Shown: one piece after another, positions 1 to 8,812 of the stretch
Layout of the letters: each line of letters begins with the position of its first letter
How positions within the stretch are numbered: position 1 is the first letter of the stretch
Assembly: GCA_034439615.1 (NCBI GenBank)
Contig: JAWXAT010000031.1
Span: forward strand, 131,093 to 184,929
Direction: 5' to 3'
Length of the DNA: 53,837 nucleotides
Origin: Oligoflexia bacterium
GTDB taxonomy: Bacteria > Bdellovibrionota > Bdellovibrionia > JABDDW01
Made by a program: the position numbers and the translations under genes
The notes under the pieces: model-generated
Told to the model about the DNA's origin: nothing
Databases searched by the model: none
Seen by the model: the letters and a program-made list of their open reading frames with translations, nothing else

Positions 1-90
1 GCTCGCTTTTTTAATGCACTCGACAGTGAGGCTTCCATAATAGTTTTGCTGGGTATCTTGGGGTTGCTTTTATTTGGGAGATTGCCATGA
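1..90 (+). CDS. C-terminal end of a membrane protein (5' part outside window)
   Basis: An open frame enters from the left edge and ends with TGA at 88-90, giving a 29-residue tail that starts ARFFNALDSEAS and continues as one hydrophobic helix ending in GRLP. The TGA overlaps the ATG of the next gene in an ATGA junction, so the two are translationally coupled. A terminal single helix is common at the C-terminus of NuoL-type antiporter subunits, and the genes that follow are complex I genes. A NuoL-like identity is therefore plausible, but too little is present to assign it. Confidence 0.6.
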   Translation, partial: ARFFNALDSEASIIVLLGILGLLLFGRLP

Positions 91-1214
91 GAATTAAATT
101 CCCAATTGTCTTAATAGGGATGTTGATTTTATTTTCAGCATCAATAGCTTTAGGAGAAGTCTCAAGAGTACCCTGGTTGGTTGTCTGTGGATTAAGTTTT
201 ATTGGAATATTTATTTTTGATACCGAAAACGCAATTACAAAAAATATCGCAAACAGCACCCTTTTTCTCACGGTTTTTGGCTTAGTTTTAAAATCTATAT
301 TAGAACCATCTGTTGAATATTTCTGGAGAGATGTGGCTGGAGCTGTATTTTTAATTGCACTTGGTTTTGAGCAAAACTCAGAATCTTGGGATGGCCACAT
401 TCTGTTGCGCTCGATGCTTACGCCGGCTGTATTGTTTTTTATCTTGGTGATGGGGCAAAGCTTGCCCGCTTTGCCTGCCGAAGCCACACTGATTTGTTCA
501 TTGGCGGGAATTTTTTTACTTGCACTCTTAGAGCTTTTTTCAATGCTACGTAAGCAAGGTGATGTGCAAACAACAGCCTTTATGTCTGCCACGCGCTCAG
601 CCACTAGTAGCATTGTTAGTCTTTTTTATTGCGCAACATTTTTACCAAACCTTATTCATGAAGCTCCTTTTATCAACATTCAACTCTTGGTGCCGGTGAT
701 GGGGGTTTGTCTCGCAATGTTGGGATTTTTTCTTCGTAAGTCGAGAGAGAGATACATTTTGTTTTGCAGTGGATGGTCATTATTTATTTTATGGACTGCG
801 CTGAGCTTTGAACAAAATCGCATTTTTGCAGGAATTGGTGGAGCGGTGGCTGGAGCCTGGTCGACAGTTATTGTAAGTCGAGCGCCAATTAGAGGAAATG
901 ATCTTCGATATATATTCTTGAAAATATCTGGTTGGGGAATTCCAGGGTCGATTTTATTTACATTCATACTCTTGGGCCTTCTACCCTCCACAAATATGAA
1001 TTTGCGTATCGGAAGTGTTATTTGGTTACTTGGTTTTTTCATTTATTGGTCAGGCCTTGTTGGCAATGCAGATAGTGATCGCAGCACCCCCGAGCAAAGT
1101 TGGGGATGGAGGCAAAGTATTGCGCTTGCGTTAACTATTGCAAGCACAGCTTTACTTTCAGAGCCTGGAATGCTTGCTCGCGCAATGTCTGTCTGGTGGG
1201 GTGGTGGTAAATGA
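87..1214 (+). CDS. Polytopic membrane protein upstream of nuo genes, possibly a degenerate antiporter-like subunit
   Basis: The 375-residue product is almost entirely hydrophobic, with about ten predicted membrane helices, a short conserved-looking stretch around residues 165-175 (SATRSATSS) and a C-terminal GGGK. It overlaps both neighbours by four bases (ATGA), so it belongs to the same operon as the complex I membrane-arm genes. The stretch LRKSRERYILFCSG followed by a helix sits where NuoL/M proteins carry the IKK-LAYST helix, which suggests a diverged relative of the antiporter-type subunits. The canonical lysines and glutamate of that family are not evident. No confident family assignment is possible; it could instead be an unrelated assembly or accessory membrane protein. 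Confidence 0.7.
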   Translation: MRIKFPIVLIGMLILFSASIALGEVSRVPWLVVCGLSFIGIFIFDTENAITKNIANSTLFLTVFGLVLKSILEPSVEYFWRDVAGAVFLIALGFEQNSESWDGHILLRSMLTPAVLFFILVMGQSLPALPAEATLICSLAGIFLLALLELFSMLRKQGDVQTTAFMSATRSATSSIVSLFYCATFLPNLIHEAPFINIQLLVPVMGVCLAMLGFFLRKSRERYILFCSGWSLFILWTALSFEQNRIFAGIGGAVAGAWSTVIVSRAPIRGNDLRYIFLKISGWGIPGSILFTFILLGLLPSTNMNLRIGSVIWLLGFFIYWSGLVGNADSDRSTPEQSWGWRQSIALALTIASTALLSEPGMLARAMSVWWGGGK

Positions 1215-2659
1215 ATTTTTATGAGTTGTTTATTCCCCACGCGACACTTCTGTTGGGTGTTTTTATTATTAGTGCTTTAGAAATTTGGGGAGAAGAAGAT
1301 CGCCTCAGTCATCAATGGATAGTTCATACCTTTGTACTCTTGCTAGCAACAATTCAACAGGTTTTGCTTTATCGAGTTCCCTCTACAGTTTTTGGGCGTG
1401 GGGGTTTGGTTCTTGATGGCGTAAGCCAAACACTTAGTATTTCAATTTTGCTTTTAGGTATTGTAGTTCAGCTCTGGAGAAGGGGTGAGTACACACAGCT
1501 CACGCCCCAGGCCAATCTTCTCACGCTCGGAGCCACGCTCTTTGCACTTTTTAGTGTACAATCGAATCGTATATTTTTTGGTATACTGGCGATTATCGGA
1601 CTTCTATGGGCTATACAAGGGGCATTAGCGGCCGAAGGCCACAGAAAAAATCAGCCCGCGTTAGTACACTCAGCTCTCGTGCGATCGTTAATCATTTTTC
1701 TTGTTGGCGGATTACTGAGTCTATTATGTTTTTCTGTATTCACCGAAACGCGTATTGATGAAATGCAAAGAGTAATTGCGAGACCAAACTTAAGTGTTTC
1801 TGGGCTCATGTCTATTCAAATACTCACATTATTTTTAGGGGCCCTTGTCATGGGGATTCCGCCTTTTCAAGGATTGTTGGGGTATTCTCGACGACAAACC
1901 TCGTGGCCTTTGGCAGTTGGTGCAACCACACTTTTAGCAATAGTGGGTTTAAATATTTTTCTTCGCTGGGTTATTTTGATTTTTTCGCGACCAAATATTG
2001 GAGCCCTTGAACTCGAAGCGCTGGGTACAATTAATGTTTTCTTAGATGTGCGTATTGTTTCTGTTGTCGGACTTGTATTGGTGCCACTTTTAGCGCTTTT
2101 CAACAATGATCTTAAAAGTAGTTTTCTTGTTTTTATATTAAATCCATTTGTTCATGCTCTATTTGCTTTTTCATTTGGCCAAAGAGAAACCTTTGGATTT
2201 GCTATGAGCCAAATATTAGTTTCAGTTTTTGTTATGGGTCTTTTAATCTCCGCCATTGAATCTTTACAATTGCCACCACAGTTTTCTTGGAAAGAGTGGC
2301 GAGGCATGGGCCGAAAAGATCTTATAAGTTCGCTCCTTGTAATAATGAGCCTCGTTGCGGCTGCGGGCTTGTCGCCCTTTTATGGGAGTATACTTTTATA
2401 CAAAACGCTATGCATCAATTCTTGGTTTGGACTTTTTTTACTTCTAAATGTGGCTTTAAGTGGTTACTACGTGATGCGTCTTACAGCTTTGGCATTTCAA
2501 AAAGGCGCGACAAGTGCGACGCGCGTACGTGAACTTACAAAAAATCAACGACTATGGGGATTAGGCCAACTTGCCCTTCTGATTTTCATGGGAATCTTTT
2601 GGGAATCTTTGTATAAATATGGAGCATTTTCAATTCGCAATTTCTTTGGTGATATTTAA
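1211..2659 (+). CDS. Divergent NuoN/NuoM-like proton-translocating subunit paralogue
   Basis: This is a 482-residue protein with about 13-14 predicted helices. Two regions resemble NuoN. Residues about 198-240 (LGALVMGIPPFQGLLGYSRR) match the place of the NuoN helix containing FKVSLFPFHAWTPD. Residues about 385-425 (AAGLSPFYGSILLYKT then a tyrosine-rich helix) match the NuoN LAGIPPTAGFIGKFYIF region followed by YYYLR. The broken-helix lysine and the WTPD motif are missing, so proton pumping by the classical residues is doubtful. The start overlaps the previous stop (ATGA), and nuoA begins 9 bases downstream. A true NuoN is encoded at 8813-10288, so this is a paralogue. Homology is inferred from pattern, not from a search. 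Confidence 0.7.
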   Translation: MNFYELFIPHATLLLGVFIISALEIWGEEDRLSHQWIVHTFVLLLATIQQVLLYRVPSTVFGRGGLVLDGVSQTLSISILLLGIVVQLWRRGEYTQLTPQANLLTLGATLFALFSVQSNRIFFGILAIIGLLWAIQGALAAEGHRKNQPALVHSALVRSLIIFLVGGLLSLLCFSVFTETRIDEMQRVIARPNLSVSGLMSIQILTLFLGALVMGIPPFQGLLGYSRRQTSWPLAVGATTLLAIVGLNIFLRWVILIFSRPNIGALELEALGTINVFLDVRIVSVVGLVLVPLLALFNNDLKSSFLVFILNPFVHALFAFSFGQRETFGFAMSQILVSVFVMGLLISAIESLQLPPQFSWKEWRGMGRKDLISSLLVIMSLVAAAGLSPFYGSILLYKTLCINSWFGLFLLLNVALSGYYVMRLTALAFQKGATSATRVRELTKNQRLWGLGQLALLIFMGIFWESLYKYGAFSIRNFFGDI

Positions 2660-2668
2660 AGGACGTCA

Positions 2669-3040
2669 GTGATGATTCAACAACTTGCGCCGGTTCTTGT
2701 GCTCATCGTTGTGGTTGTGGGTTTTGTAGTAGTGAGTTTGAGCCTAACCTTCTTGGCTGGGCCAAAAAGAAAACCTACTGCACAAAAACAAATGCCATAT
2801 GAATGTGGAATTCCTGGCATTGATAATCAAACTACAAAATTCTCGGTTAAATTTTATTTAACAGCGATACTTTTTATTCTATTTGATATCGAGGTTATCT
2901 TTCTTTATCCGTGGGCGTTGATATACACAGATTTTTTAAACTACGGTCCATTCATTTTCGTCGAAATGATGGTTTTCATGGCGATTCTTACATTTGGCTT
3001 TATTTATGTGTGGAAGGCCAATGCCTTAGATTGGGATTAA
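2669..3040 (+). CDS. nuoA: NADH-quinone oxidoreductase subunit A
   Basis: NuoA is a small membrane-arm subunit of complex I that helps shape the quinone site together with NuoH and NuoJ. The 123-residue product has the three-helix layout of the family, with the signature PYECGIPG at residues about 44-51 in the first loop and the helix LTAILFILFDIEVIFLYPWA that carries the conserved acidic residues. The start is GTG at 2669, directly followed by an ATG, and either could serve. The length is normal for the family. nuoB-G and nuoI, which often follow nuoA, are absent here; nuoH follows after 3 bases. Confidence 0.95.
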   Translation: MMIQQLAPVLVLIVVVVGFVVVSLSLTFLAGPKRKPTAQKQMPYECGIPGIDNQTTKFSVKFYLTAILFILFDIEVIFLYPWALIYTDFLNYGPFIFVEMMVFMAILTFGFIYVWKANALDWD

Positions 3041-3043
3041 TCA

Positions 3044-4198
3044 GTGGGATCAGGACTACTTGAATTCATTATCAATACATTAAAGATTGCCCTTATTTTC
3101 GTAGGTATTGTGAGCACTGTTCCACTCCTTGTTTGGGTAGAAAGACGCGGATCTGCATTTATGCAAAATCGTCTTGGGCCCAACCGCGTTGGCCCTCTAG
3201 GGCTTTTACAATTGGCCGCAGATGCGGTGAAATTTATTTTCAAAGAAGAGTTTATTCCTCAAAAAGCTGAAAAAGTTCTCTATTTTATGGCTCCGGGGCT
3301 TGCGCTCTTGCCTGCGGCATTAACCTTTGTAGCTGTTCCACTTTCAACTCCAGTAACGGTCATGGGTCATACGATCAATATGCAAATGGCCGACATCAAT
3401 GTGGGCATTATTTATATATTTGCCGTAGCATCACTTGGAGTTTATGGAATTTTAGCTGCCGGTTGGTCTTCAGGAAATAAATACTCATTACTTGGTGCGC
3501 TGAGAGCTTCATCACAAATGATCAGCTATGAACTTGCGATGGGTTTGAGCATTGTTGGAATACTCATGATCTTTCGAACGTTCAGTCTTAATGAAATGAT
3601 CACAGCACAAACGGGGCATTTGAGTTTTATCTGGCAAGGAAGCACCACAACAGTTTCTTGGCTTCCTAATTGGGGAATCTTCTTTCAACCCGTAGCTTTT
3701 GTTTTATTTATCACATCTGGATTTGCAGAAACAAATAGATTGCCCTTTGATTTACCAGAGGGCGAAGCAGAACTCGTCGCGGGTTACCATACTGAGTATG
3801 GTGGTTTTAAATTTAATATGTTTTTCATGGGCGAATATGGCCACATGATCACATCGTCGGCGTTGATAACCACTTTGTTTTTTGGTGGTTATGCAATTCC
3901 GTTTATGTCACCTGATGAAGTTTTAAAATTTTGGATGGGGCATGCTCAAGGTATGGCGGGGTTGATTTCTTTATCTGCCGCTGATATCGCCAGCATTTTA
4001 ACCACACTTACACATCTAGTTTCATTTTTATTAAAAACTGGTTTTTGGCTTTTTGTTTATATTTGGGTGCGTTGGACGCTCCCTCGATTTCGTTATGATC
4101 AACTTATGGATTTAGGATGGAAGACGCTGCTTCCATGGGCGCTGGCCAATCTCGTTATAACAACGGTGTTCATGTTTTTTGCGCGAGTAAAGATGTAA
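3044..4198 (+). CDS. nuoH: NADH-quinone oxidoreductase subunit H
   Basis: NuoH (ND1) forms much of the quinone-binding chamber and the start of the proton path in complex I. The 384-residue product has eight predicted helices and the family hallmarks VWVERRGSAFMQNRLGPNRVGP near the N-terminus and GFAETNRLPFDLPEGEAELVAGYH in the middle, with the acidic residues that line the E-channel. The start is GTG at 3044, three bases after the nuoA stop. It is longer than typical (about 325-345) because of extra residues in loops between helices, for example the segment after the FRTFSLNEMI stretch. Confidence 0.96.
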   Translation: MGSGLLEFIINTLKIALIFVGIVSTVPLLVWVERRGSAFMQNRLGPNRVGPLGLLQLAADAVKFIFKEEFIPQKAEKVLYFMAPGLALLPAALTFVAVPLSTPVTVMGHTINMQMADINVGIIYIFAVASLGVYGILAAGWSSGNKYSLLGALRASSQMISYELAMGLSIVGILMIFRTFSLNEMITAQTGHLSFIWQGSTTTVSWLPNWGIFFQPVAFVLFITSGFAETNRLPFDLPEGEAELVAGYHTEYGGFKFNMFFMGEYGHMITSSALITTLFFGGYAIPFMSPDEVLKFWMGHAQGMAGLISLSAADIASILTTLTHLVSFLLKTGFWLFVYIWVRWTLPRFRYDQLMDLGWKTLLPWALANLVITTVFMFFARVKM

Positions 4199-4207
4199 AG
4201 GAAACTT

Positions 4208-4927
4208 ATGCTAGGAATTACACCAGAAGACATGTTGTTTCATACATTCGCTGGCATCGCCACGATCGGTGCGATTCTTGTCGTCTTAGTACGAAATCCA
4301 ATTTATTCAGCTTTGTTTTTAGCGCTCACAATGTGTGTTCTTGGCGCCATATTTTTTACACTAGAAGCATATTTTGTCTCAGTGGCTCAAATCACAGTTT
4401 ATGCGGGCGCCGTAATGGTACTCTTTGTTATGGTGCTGATGCTTTTTGATTTAAAGCACGAGCATGAAGATATTTTTAGAATCACACCTTTGAATTTATC
4501 AAAGATTTTAGCGGTAGCCGTGATGTGCGGATTCTTAGTCGGCACAGGTTGGCTTGCTGTAAGTGCTGTGAATGGAAATCCAGGTGCTCATGTAGCACCT
4601 CAAACAGTAGCGCAAGATCTTGAGAAAAAAGAGTTGCCAAATGAGCTTCCCGCTAAACAAACACACATCAATCCAGACGAAGATTTTACCAATGCCGAAG
4701 ACGCCGCACTTATTGATGAAGCTAAAAAAGAAGAAGTCGTGTTACCGGATCCTAACGTTGTGGCAAGTACATCTGATGCTGAATTTGGATCAACCGTAAG
4801 CTTAAGCCGTAGACTGTTTTCAAAGTACGTATTTGCGTTTGAGGCTGTGAGCCTTTTACTTTTAGTTGCAATTGTTGGCGCTGTCGCTCTTGCAAAGTCA
4901 AAAGGAGGGACTCATCATGGCGGTTGA
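4208..4927 (+). CDS. nuoJ: NADH-quinone oxidoreductase subunit J with an extended loop
   Basis: NuoJ (ND6) is a five-helix membrane-arm subunit next to NuoA, H and K. The first four helices are canonical, including the third with [21 protein letters not shown], which holds the conserved YAGA pi-bulge region. Between helices 4 and 5 lies a charged, proline- and acid-rich insert of roughly 70-80 residues (about 125-205). This makes the product 239 residues, against about 165-185 in many bacteria. The last helix and the tail GGTHHGG follow. The 3' end overlaps nuoK by 11 bases. A Shine-Dalgarno sequence (AAAGGA) precedes the ATG. Confidence 0.94.
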   Translation: MLGITPEDMLFHTFAGIATIGAILVVLVRNPIYSALFLALTMCVLGAIFFTLEAYFVSVAQITVYAGAVMVLFVMVLMLFDLKHEHEDIFRITPLNLSKILAVAVMCGFLVGTGWLAVSAVNGNPGAHVAPQTVAQDLEKKELPNELPAKQTHINPDEDFTNAEDAALIDEAKKEEVVLPDPNVVASTSDAEFGSTVSLSRRLFSKYVFAFEAVSLLLLVAIVGAVALAKSKGGTHHGG

Positions 4928-5246
4928 TTTTAATTCCATTATACATGTCGGTTTAAATCACTATTTGATATTAAGTGCTGTTTTATTTTCTATCGGTGTC
5001 TTGGGTGTATTAATGAGGCGAAACGCCATCGTCATTCTTATGAGTATTGAACTTATGCTCAACGCTGTGAATTTAGTTTTTGTGGCGTTTTCAAAATACA
5101 ATCAAAACATCGACGGTCAGATAATGGTATTTTTTGTAATGACTATTGCTGCTGCAGAGGCGGCCGTGGGTTTAGCAATCGCAGTTGCAATTTATAAACG
5201 ATTTAAAGAAGTGAACATCTCGCGTTTTGAGAATTTGAAGGGATAA
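4917..5246 (+). CDS. nuoK: NADH-quinone oxidoreductase subunit K
   Basis: NuoK (ND4L) is a three-helix subunit carrying two membrane glutamates used in proton transfer. The ATG at 4917 was chosen because AAAGGAGGG sits 8 bases upstream and the resulting 109-residue protein starts [20 protein letters not shown], matching the family N-terminus. A longer reading from 4866 would add 17 residues with no family counterpart. The glutamates are visible in [12 protein letters not shown] and [13 protein letters not shown]. The gene overlaps nuoJ by 11 bases. Confidence 0.96.
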   Translation: MAVDFNSIIHVGLNHYLILSAVLFSIGVLGVLMRRNAIVILMSIELMLNAVNLVFVAFSKYNQNIDGQIMVFFVMTIAAAEAAVGLAIAVAIYKRFKEVNISRFENLKG

Positions 5247-5248
5247 CA

Positions 5249-7168
5249 ATGAGTACAAGCCTTCTAATATCAGTTTTATTGTTATCACCATTAGTCGGTT
5301 TTTTGATTAACGGTTTATTCGTAAAACAAAATAATAAAAATTATAAACTTGCAGGTTTTATTGCAACGCTGGCAAGCACAGTTTCTTTTGTATGTGCAGC
5401 CTTGCTTTACTGCCAACTATTAAAACTTGAGCCCCAAGCTCGTAAAATTCACGAAGTGTTTTTCAATTGGATCAATGTTGCAGATTTTAAAGCCAACATG
5501 GGTTTCATGGTTGATCCGATTAATGCCATAATGATTATGATTATTACTGGCGTTGGTTCACTTATTCATCTTTACAGCGTGGGCTACATGAGCCACGACG
5601 CAAAACCCGCAAAATTTTTCGCATACCTCAATCTATTTTTATTCAACATGCTCATTCTCGTTTTGGGCGACAACCTACTTGTTATGTTTGTGGGCTGGGA
5701 GGGTGTTGGTCTTTGTTCTTACTTACTCATTGGTTTTTGGTTTCAAGATCCAGAAAAAGCCGCAGCCGGTATGAAGGCGTTTATAACAAATAGAATTGGC
5801 GATGCCGGGTTTCTTTTAGGGTTATTTTTAATTTTCACAACATTTGGTACGATTGATTTTCAAGAGCTCGCCAAAATTACTTATCAAACTGATATGGGTT
5901 GGGGCGCGCTAACTTTAGCAACTTTGTTTTTATTTGTTGGTGCCACAGGAAAATCAGCACAAATACCTCTGTACGTATGGCTTCCAGATGCGATGGCAGG
6001 TCCTACTCCCGTTTCAGCACTTATCCATGCTGCGACTATGGTGACAGCAGGTATTTATATGATCGTACGCTTAAACTTTATGTTTGTAGCAGCGCCAAAC
6101 ACAATGATGATCATTGCATGTGTGGGTGCGGCAACGGCATTGTTTGCTGCGACAATTGGTTTATTTCAATACGACATTAAAAAAATATTAGCTTACTCCA
6201 CTGTAAGCCAATTGGGTTTTATGTTTTTAGCAGTTGGTGTGGGTGCTTTTGGCGCTGGTCTTTTTCATCTCATGACCCATGCTTTTTTTAAAGCACTCAT
6301 GTTTCTTGGTGCTGGTTCAGTAATTCATGGCATGCATGAAGAACAAGATGTGAGAAAAATGGGTGGTTTAGCTAAAAAAATGCCCATTACTTACATTACT
6401 TTTCTCGTTGGCTGGCTTGCAATTATAGGAACCCCCTTATTTTCTGGCTTCTTTTCAAAAGATGAAATTCTTTGGAAGGCGTATTCTTCGCCGCTCGGTT
6501 CAAAAGCACTCTGGGTTGTTGGTGTACTAGCGGCTATGTGTACAGCGTTTTACATGACAAGACTTATGGCGCTTACATTTTGGGGCAAGAGTCGCGTGAA
6601 TGCTTCAGTACATGTACATGAGTCACCACTGGTGATGACCATACCGTTAATAATTTTAGCTATTCTCTCACTTGTTGGTGGTTGGGTTGGAATACCCGCA
6701 GTTATTGGCGAACATTTTCATATTCCAAATATATTAGAACATTGGTTACACCCAGTGATTGCTGAGGTCTCAGGTCACGGCTCACATCTTGAGGAGTGGC
6801 TGACCATGGGGGCCTCCGTTTGTTTGGCGGCACTTTCTGCTGGAACAGCTTATTACTTGTACGTAAAGCGTCCTGAGTTAACGGCAGTGAAGCCAAACTT
6901 AAAAGCAGTTCATAATATTATTCATAATAAATATTTTGTTGATGAGGCCTACTTCGCAACAATCATTAAACCACTTGTACAATTAAGTCGCGGTCTTTGG
7001 GCTTTTGTTGACGTAAAAATTGTCGATCGTACAACTTATCTAATAACTGATTTTGTTAAAGGCACAGGTAACGGCCTTCGTTTAATGACAAATGGTAACG
7101 TGCAACAATATGCGCTCTATATTATTTTTGGAATCGTAGTTTCCCTAGCTTTTGTATTCATGAGGTAA
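5249..7168 (+). CDS. nuoL: NADH-quinone oxidoreductase subunit L
   Basis: NuoL (ND5) is the distal antiporter-like subunit of complex I, with a long lateral C-terminal helix along the membrane arm. The 639-residue product contains the family motifs GWEGVGLCSYLLIGFW (the conserved helix-5 glutamate), GKSAQIPLYVWLPDAMAGPTPVSALIHAATMVTAG (helix-7/8 lysine and histidine) and DIKKILAYSTVSQLGFM. The C-terminal part from about residue 500 carries the lateral helix and the anchoring helix ending VVSLAFVFMR. It starts 2 bases after nuoK. Confidence 0.97.
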   Translation: MSTSLLISVLLLSPLVGFLINGLFVKQNNKNYKLAGFIATLASTVSFVCAALLYCQLLKLEPQARKIHEVFFNWINVADFKANMGFMVDPINAIMIMIITGVGSLIHLYSVGYMSHDAKPAKFFAYLNLFLFNMLILVLGDNLLVMFVGWEGVGLCSYLLIGFWFQDPEKAAAGMKAFITNRIGDAGFLLGLFLIFTTFGTIDFQELAKITYQTDMGWGALTLATLFLFVGATGKSAQIPLYVWLPDAMAGPTPVSALIHAATMVTAGIYMIVRLNFMFVAAPNTMMIIACVGAATALFAATIGLFQYDIKKILAYSTVSQLGFMFLAVGVGAFGAGLFHLMTHAFFKALMFLGAGSVIHGMHEEQDVRKMGGLAKKMPITYITFLVGWLAIIGTPLFSGFFSKDEILWKAYSSPLGSKALWVVGVLAAMCTAFYMTRLMALTFWGKSRVNASVHVHESPLVMTIPLIILAILSLVGGWVGIPAVIGEHFHIPNILEHWLHPVIAEVSGHGSHLEEWLTMGASVCLAALSAGTAYYLYVKRPELTAVKPNLKAVHNIIHNKYFVDEAYFATIIKPLVQLSRGLWAFVDVKIVDRTTYLITDFVKGTGNGLRLMTNGNVQQYALYIIFGIVVSLAFVFMR

Positions 7169-7171
7169 GAG

Positions 7172-8812
7172 ATGTTACTTACAGTAATTACATTTTTCCC
7201 ATTAGTTATAGGCGCGCTCTTATTTTTCATTCCAAATGATAAAATGGCAAGAGTCGTAGCCTTGGTGGCCACATTAATTGAATTTGTATTAAGCCTTTTA
7301 ATTTTTAACCACTTTGACGCTTCATCGGCACAAATGCAGCTTGTAGAAAAGCAAAGTTGGATACCGGCATTTGGAATAAATTATTTTTTAGGAATAGACG
7401 GTATCAGCCTTTGGCTTGTGATTTTAACGACGATTTTAACTCCTATTACAATTTTGGGAAGCTGGACTTCCATTGATCAAAAAGTAAAAGGTTTTCTTGC
7501 ATGTATGTTGATTTTAGAAACAGCCATGATTGGAACATTTTTATCTTTAGACGCAGTTTTATTTTATTCCTTTTGGGAGCTCATGCTTATCCCAATGTAT
7601 TTACTTGTTGGAGTATGGGGCGGGGAAAGACGCATATACGCCTCGGTAAAGTTCTTCATTTATACAATGTTGGGCTCTGTGTTTATGCTCGTGGCAATCA
7701 TTGCATTGATGTATTACGCAAAAGAACAAACGGGTGTAATCTCAGCAAGTTTTCTTGATTTTTATAAGCTTAAACTTCCCTTTAACGCCGAAACATTTTT
7801 TAATCCACAAACACTCATGTTTTTTGCTTTTGCTTTGGCATTTACGATTAAAGCTCCGATGTTTCCGTTTCATACTTGGTTGCCCGACGCCCACGTTCAA
7901 GCGCCCACAGCGGGTTCAGTAATTTTAGCTGGTGTGCTTTTGAAAATGGGCACTTACGGTTTTCTAAGATTTGCTATTCCACTTTTTCCAGATGCTTCAG
8001 CTCAATATGCTTGGCTCTTTATAGCCCTTGCAGTTTTTGGAATTATCTATGGTGCATTGGTGGCAATGGTACAGCCTGATATGAAAAAACTTGTGGCATA
8101 CAGCTCCGTAAGTCATTTGGGATACGTTGTGCTTGGACTTTTTGCTTTTAATACCGAGGGTGTTACCGGTGGTCTTTATCAAATGCTCAATCACGGTGTA
8201 AGTACTGGTGGTCTTTTTCTTTTAGTTGGAATGATTTATGAGCGAACACATTCTAGAGAAATTTCAAAATACGGGGGGCTAGCAAAAGCACTTCCTATTT
8301 TTTCAATCATCTTTTTTATTATTACACTTTCAAGCATTGCCGTTCCGGGTACAAACGGTTTTATAGGAGAGTTTTTAATTCTACTGGGCGCATTTAAGGA
8401 AAATAAACTGGCCGCAGCCTTAGCTCTTACGGGTGTTGTTTGGGGCGCAGTTTACATGTTGTGGCTTTATAAAAGAATTTTCTTTGGCCCAGCGGGTGAG
8501 CTTGTGCCTGAGGTGGTCGACGATCATGGCCACGGCCACGGCCACGGTCACGGGGGCGAATCTCATGCACAGGCAGATCATAAAAAACATCCACTATTTG
8601 ATTTAAATGTGCGCGAAATCGCGGTCATGTTGCCGCTCTTGGTACTTGTTTTTTGGATGGGTTTATTTCCAAATCACTTTTTAGATAAATCAAAAGCCTC
8701 AATTGAGTTTTTTGTTAATAATAGAACTCAATATCACTTAACTGTGTACGATGAAAAACCCTCACAAGAAAAAGTTGTCGCCGATAGTGCAACAACTTCG
8801 AAGGAATTTTAA
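7172..8812 (+). CDS. nuoM: NADH-quinone oxidoreductase subunit M with a histidine-rich loop
   Basis: NuoM (ND4) is the middle antiporter-like subunit of complex I. Family motifs are SFWELMLIPMYLLVGVWGG (conserved Glu), IKAPMFPFHTWLPDAHVQAPTAGSVILAG and DMKKLVAYSSVSHLGYV. The protein is 546 residues, longer than usual (about 500), because of a loop after residue about 448 that reads DDHGHGHGHGHGGESH and continues with further histidines, and a soluble tail after the last helix. The loop is encoded by an imperfect GGCCAC tandem repeat near 8528. The gene abuts nuoN with no spacer. Confidence 0.97.
   Translation: MLLTVITFFPLVIGALLFFIPNDKMARVVALVATLIEFVLSLLIFNHFDASSAQMQLVEKQSWIPAFGINYFLGIDGISLWLVILTTILTPITILGSWTSIDQKVKGFLACMLILETAMIGTFLSLDAVLFYSFWELMLIPMYLLVGVWGGERRIYASVKFFIYTMLGSVFMLVAIIALMYYAKEQTGVISASFLDFYKLKLPFNAETFFNPQTLMFFAFALAFTIKAPMFPFHTWLPDAHVQAPTAGSVILAGVLLKMGTYGFLRFAIPLFPDASAQYAWLFIALAVFGIIYGALVAMVQPDMKKLVAYSSVSHLGYVVLGLFAFNTEGVTGGLYQMLNHGVSTGGLFLLVGMIYERTHSREISKYGGLAKALPIFSIIFFIITLSSIAVPGTNGFIGEFLILLGAFKENKLAAALALTGVVWGAVYMLWLYKRIFFGPAGELVPEVVDDHGHGHGHGHGGESHAQADHKKHPLFDLNVREIAVMLPLLVLVFWMGLFPNHFLDKSKASIEFFVNNRTQYHLTVYDEKPSQEKVVADSATTSKEF

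Noticed and set aside
8520-8560. GGCCAC tandem repeat as an independent repeat element
   Set aside because: It is inside nuoM and in frame, coding the His-Gly loop; no sign of a mobile or regulatory repeat.
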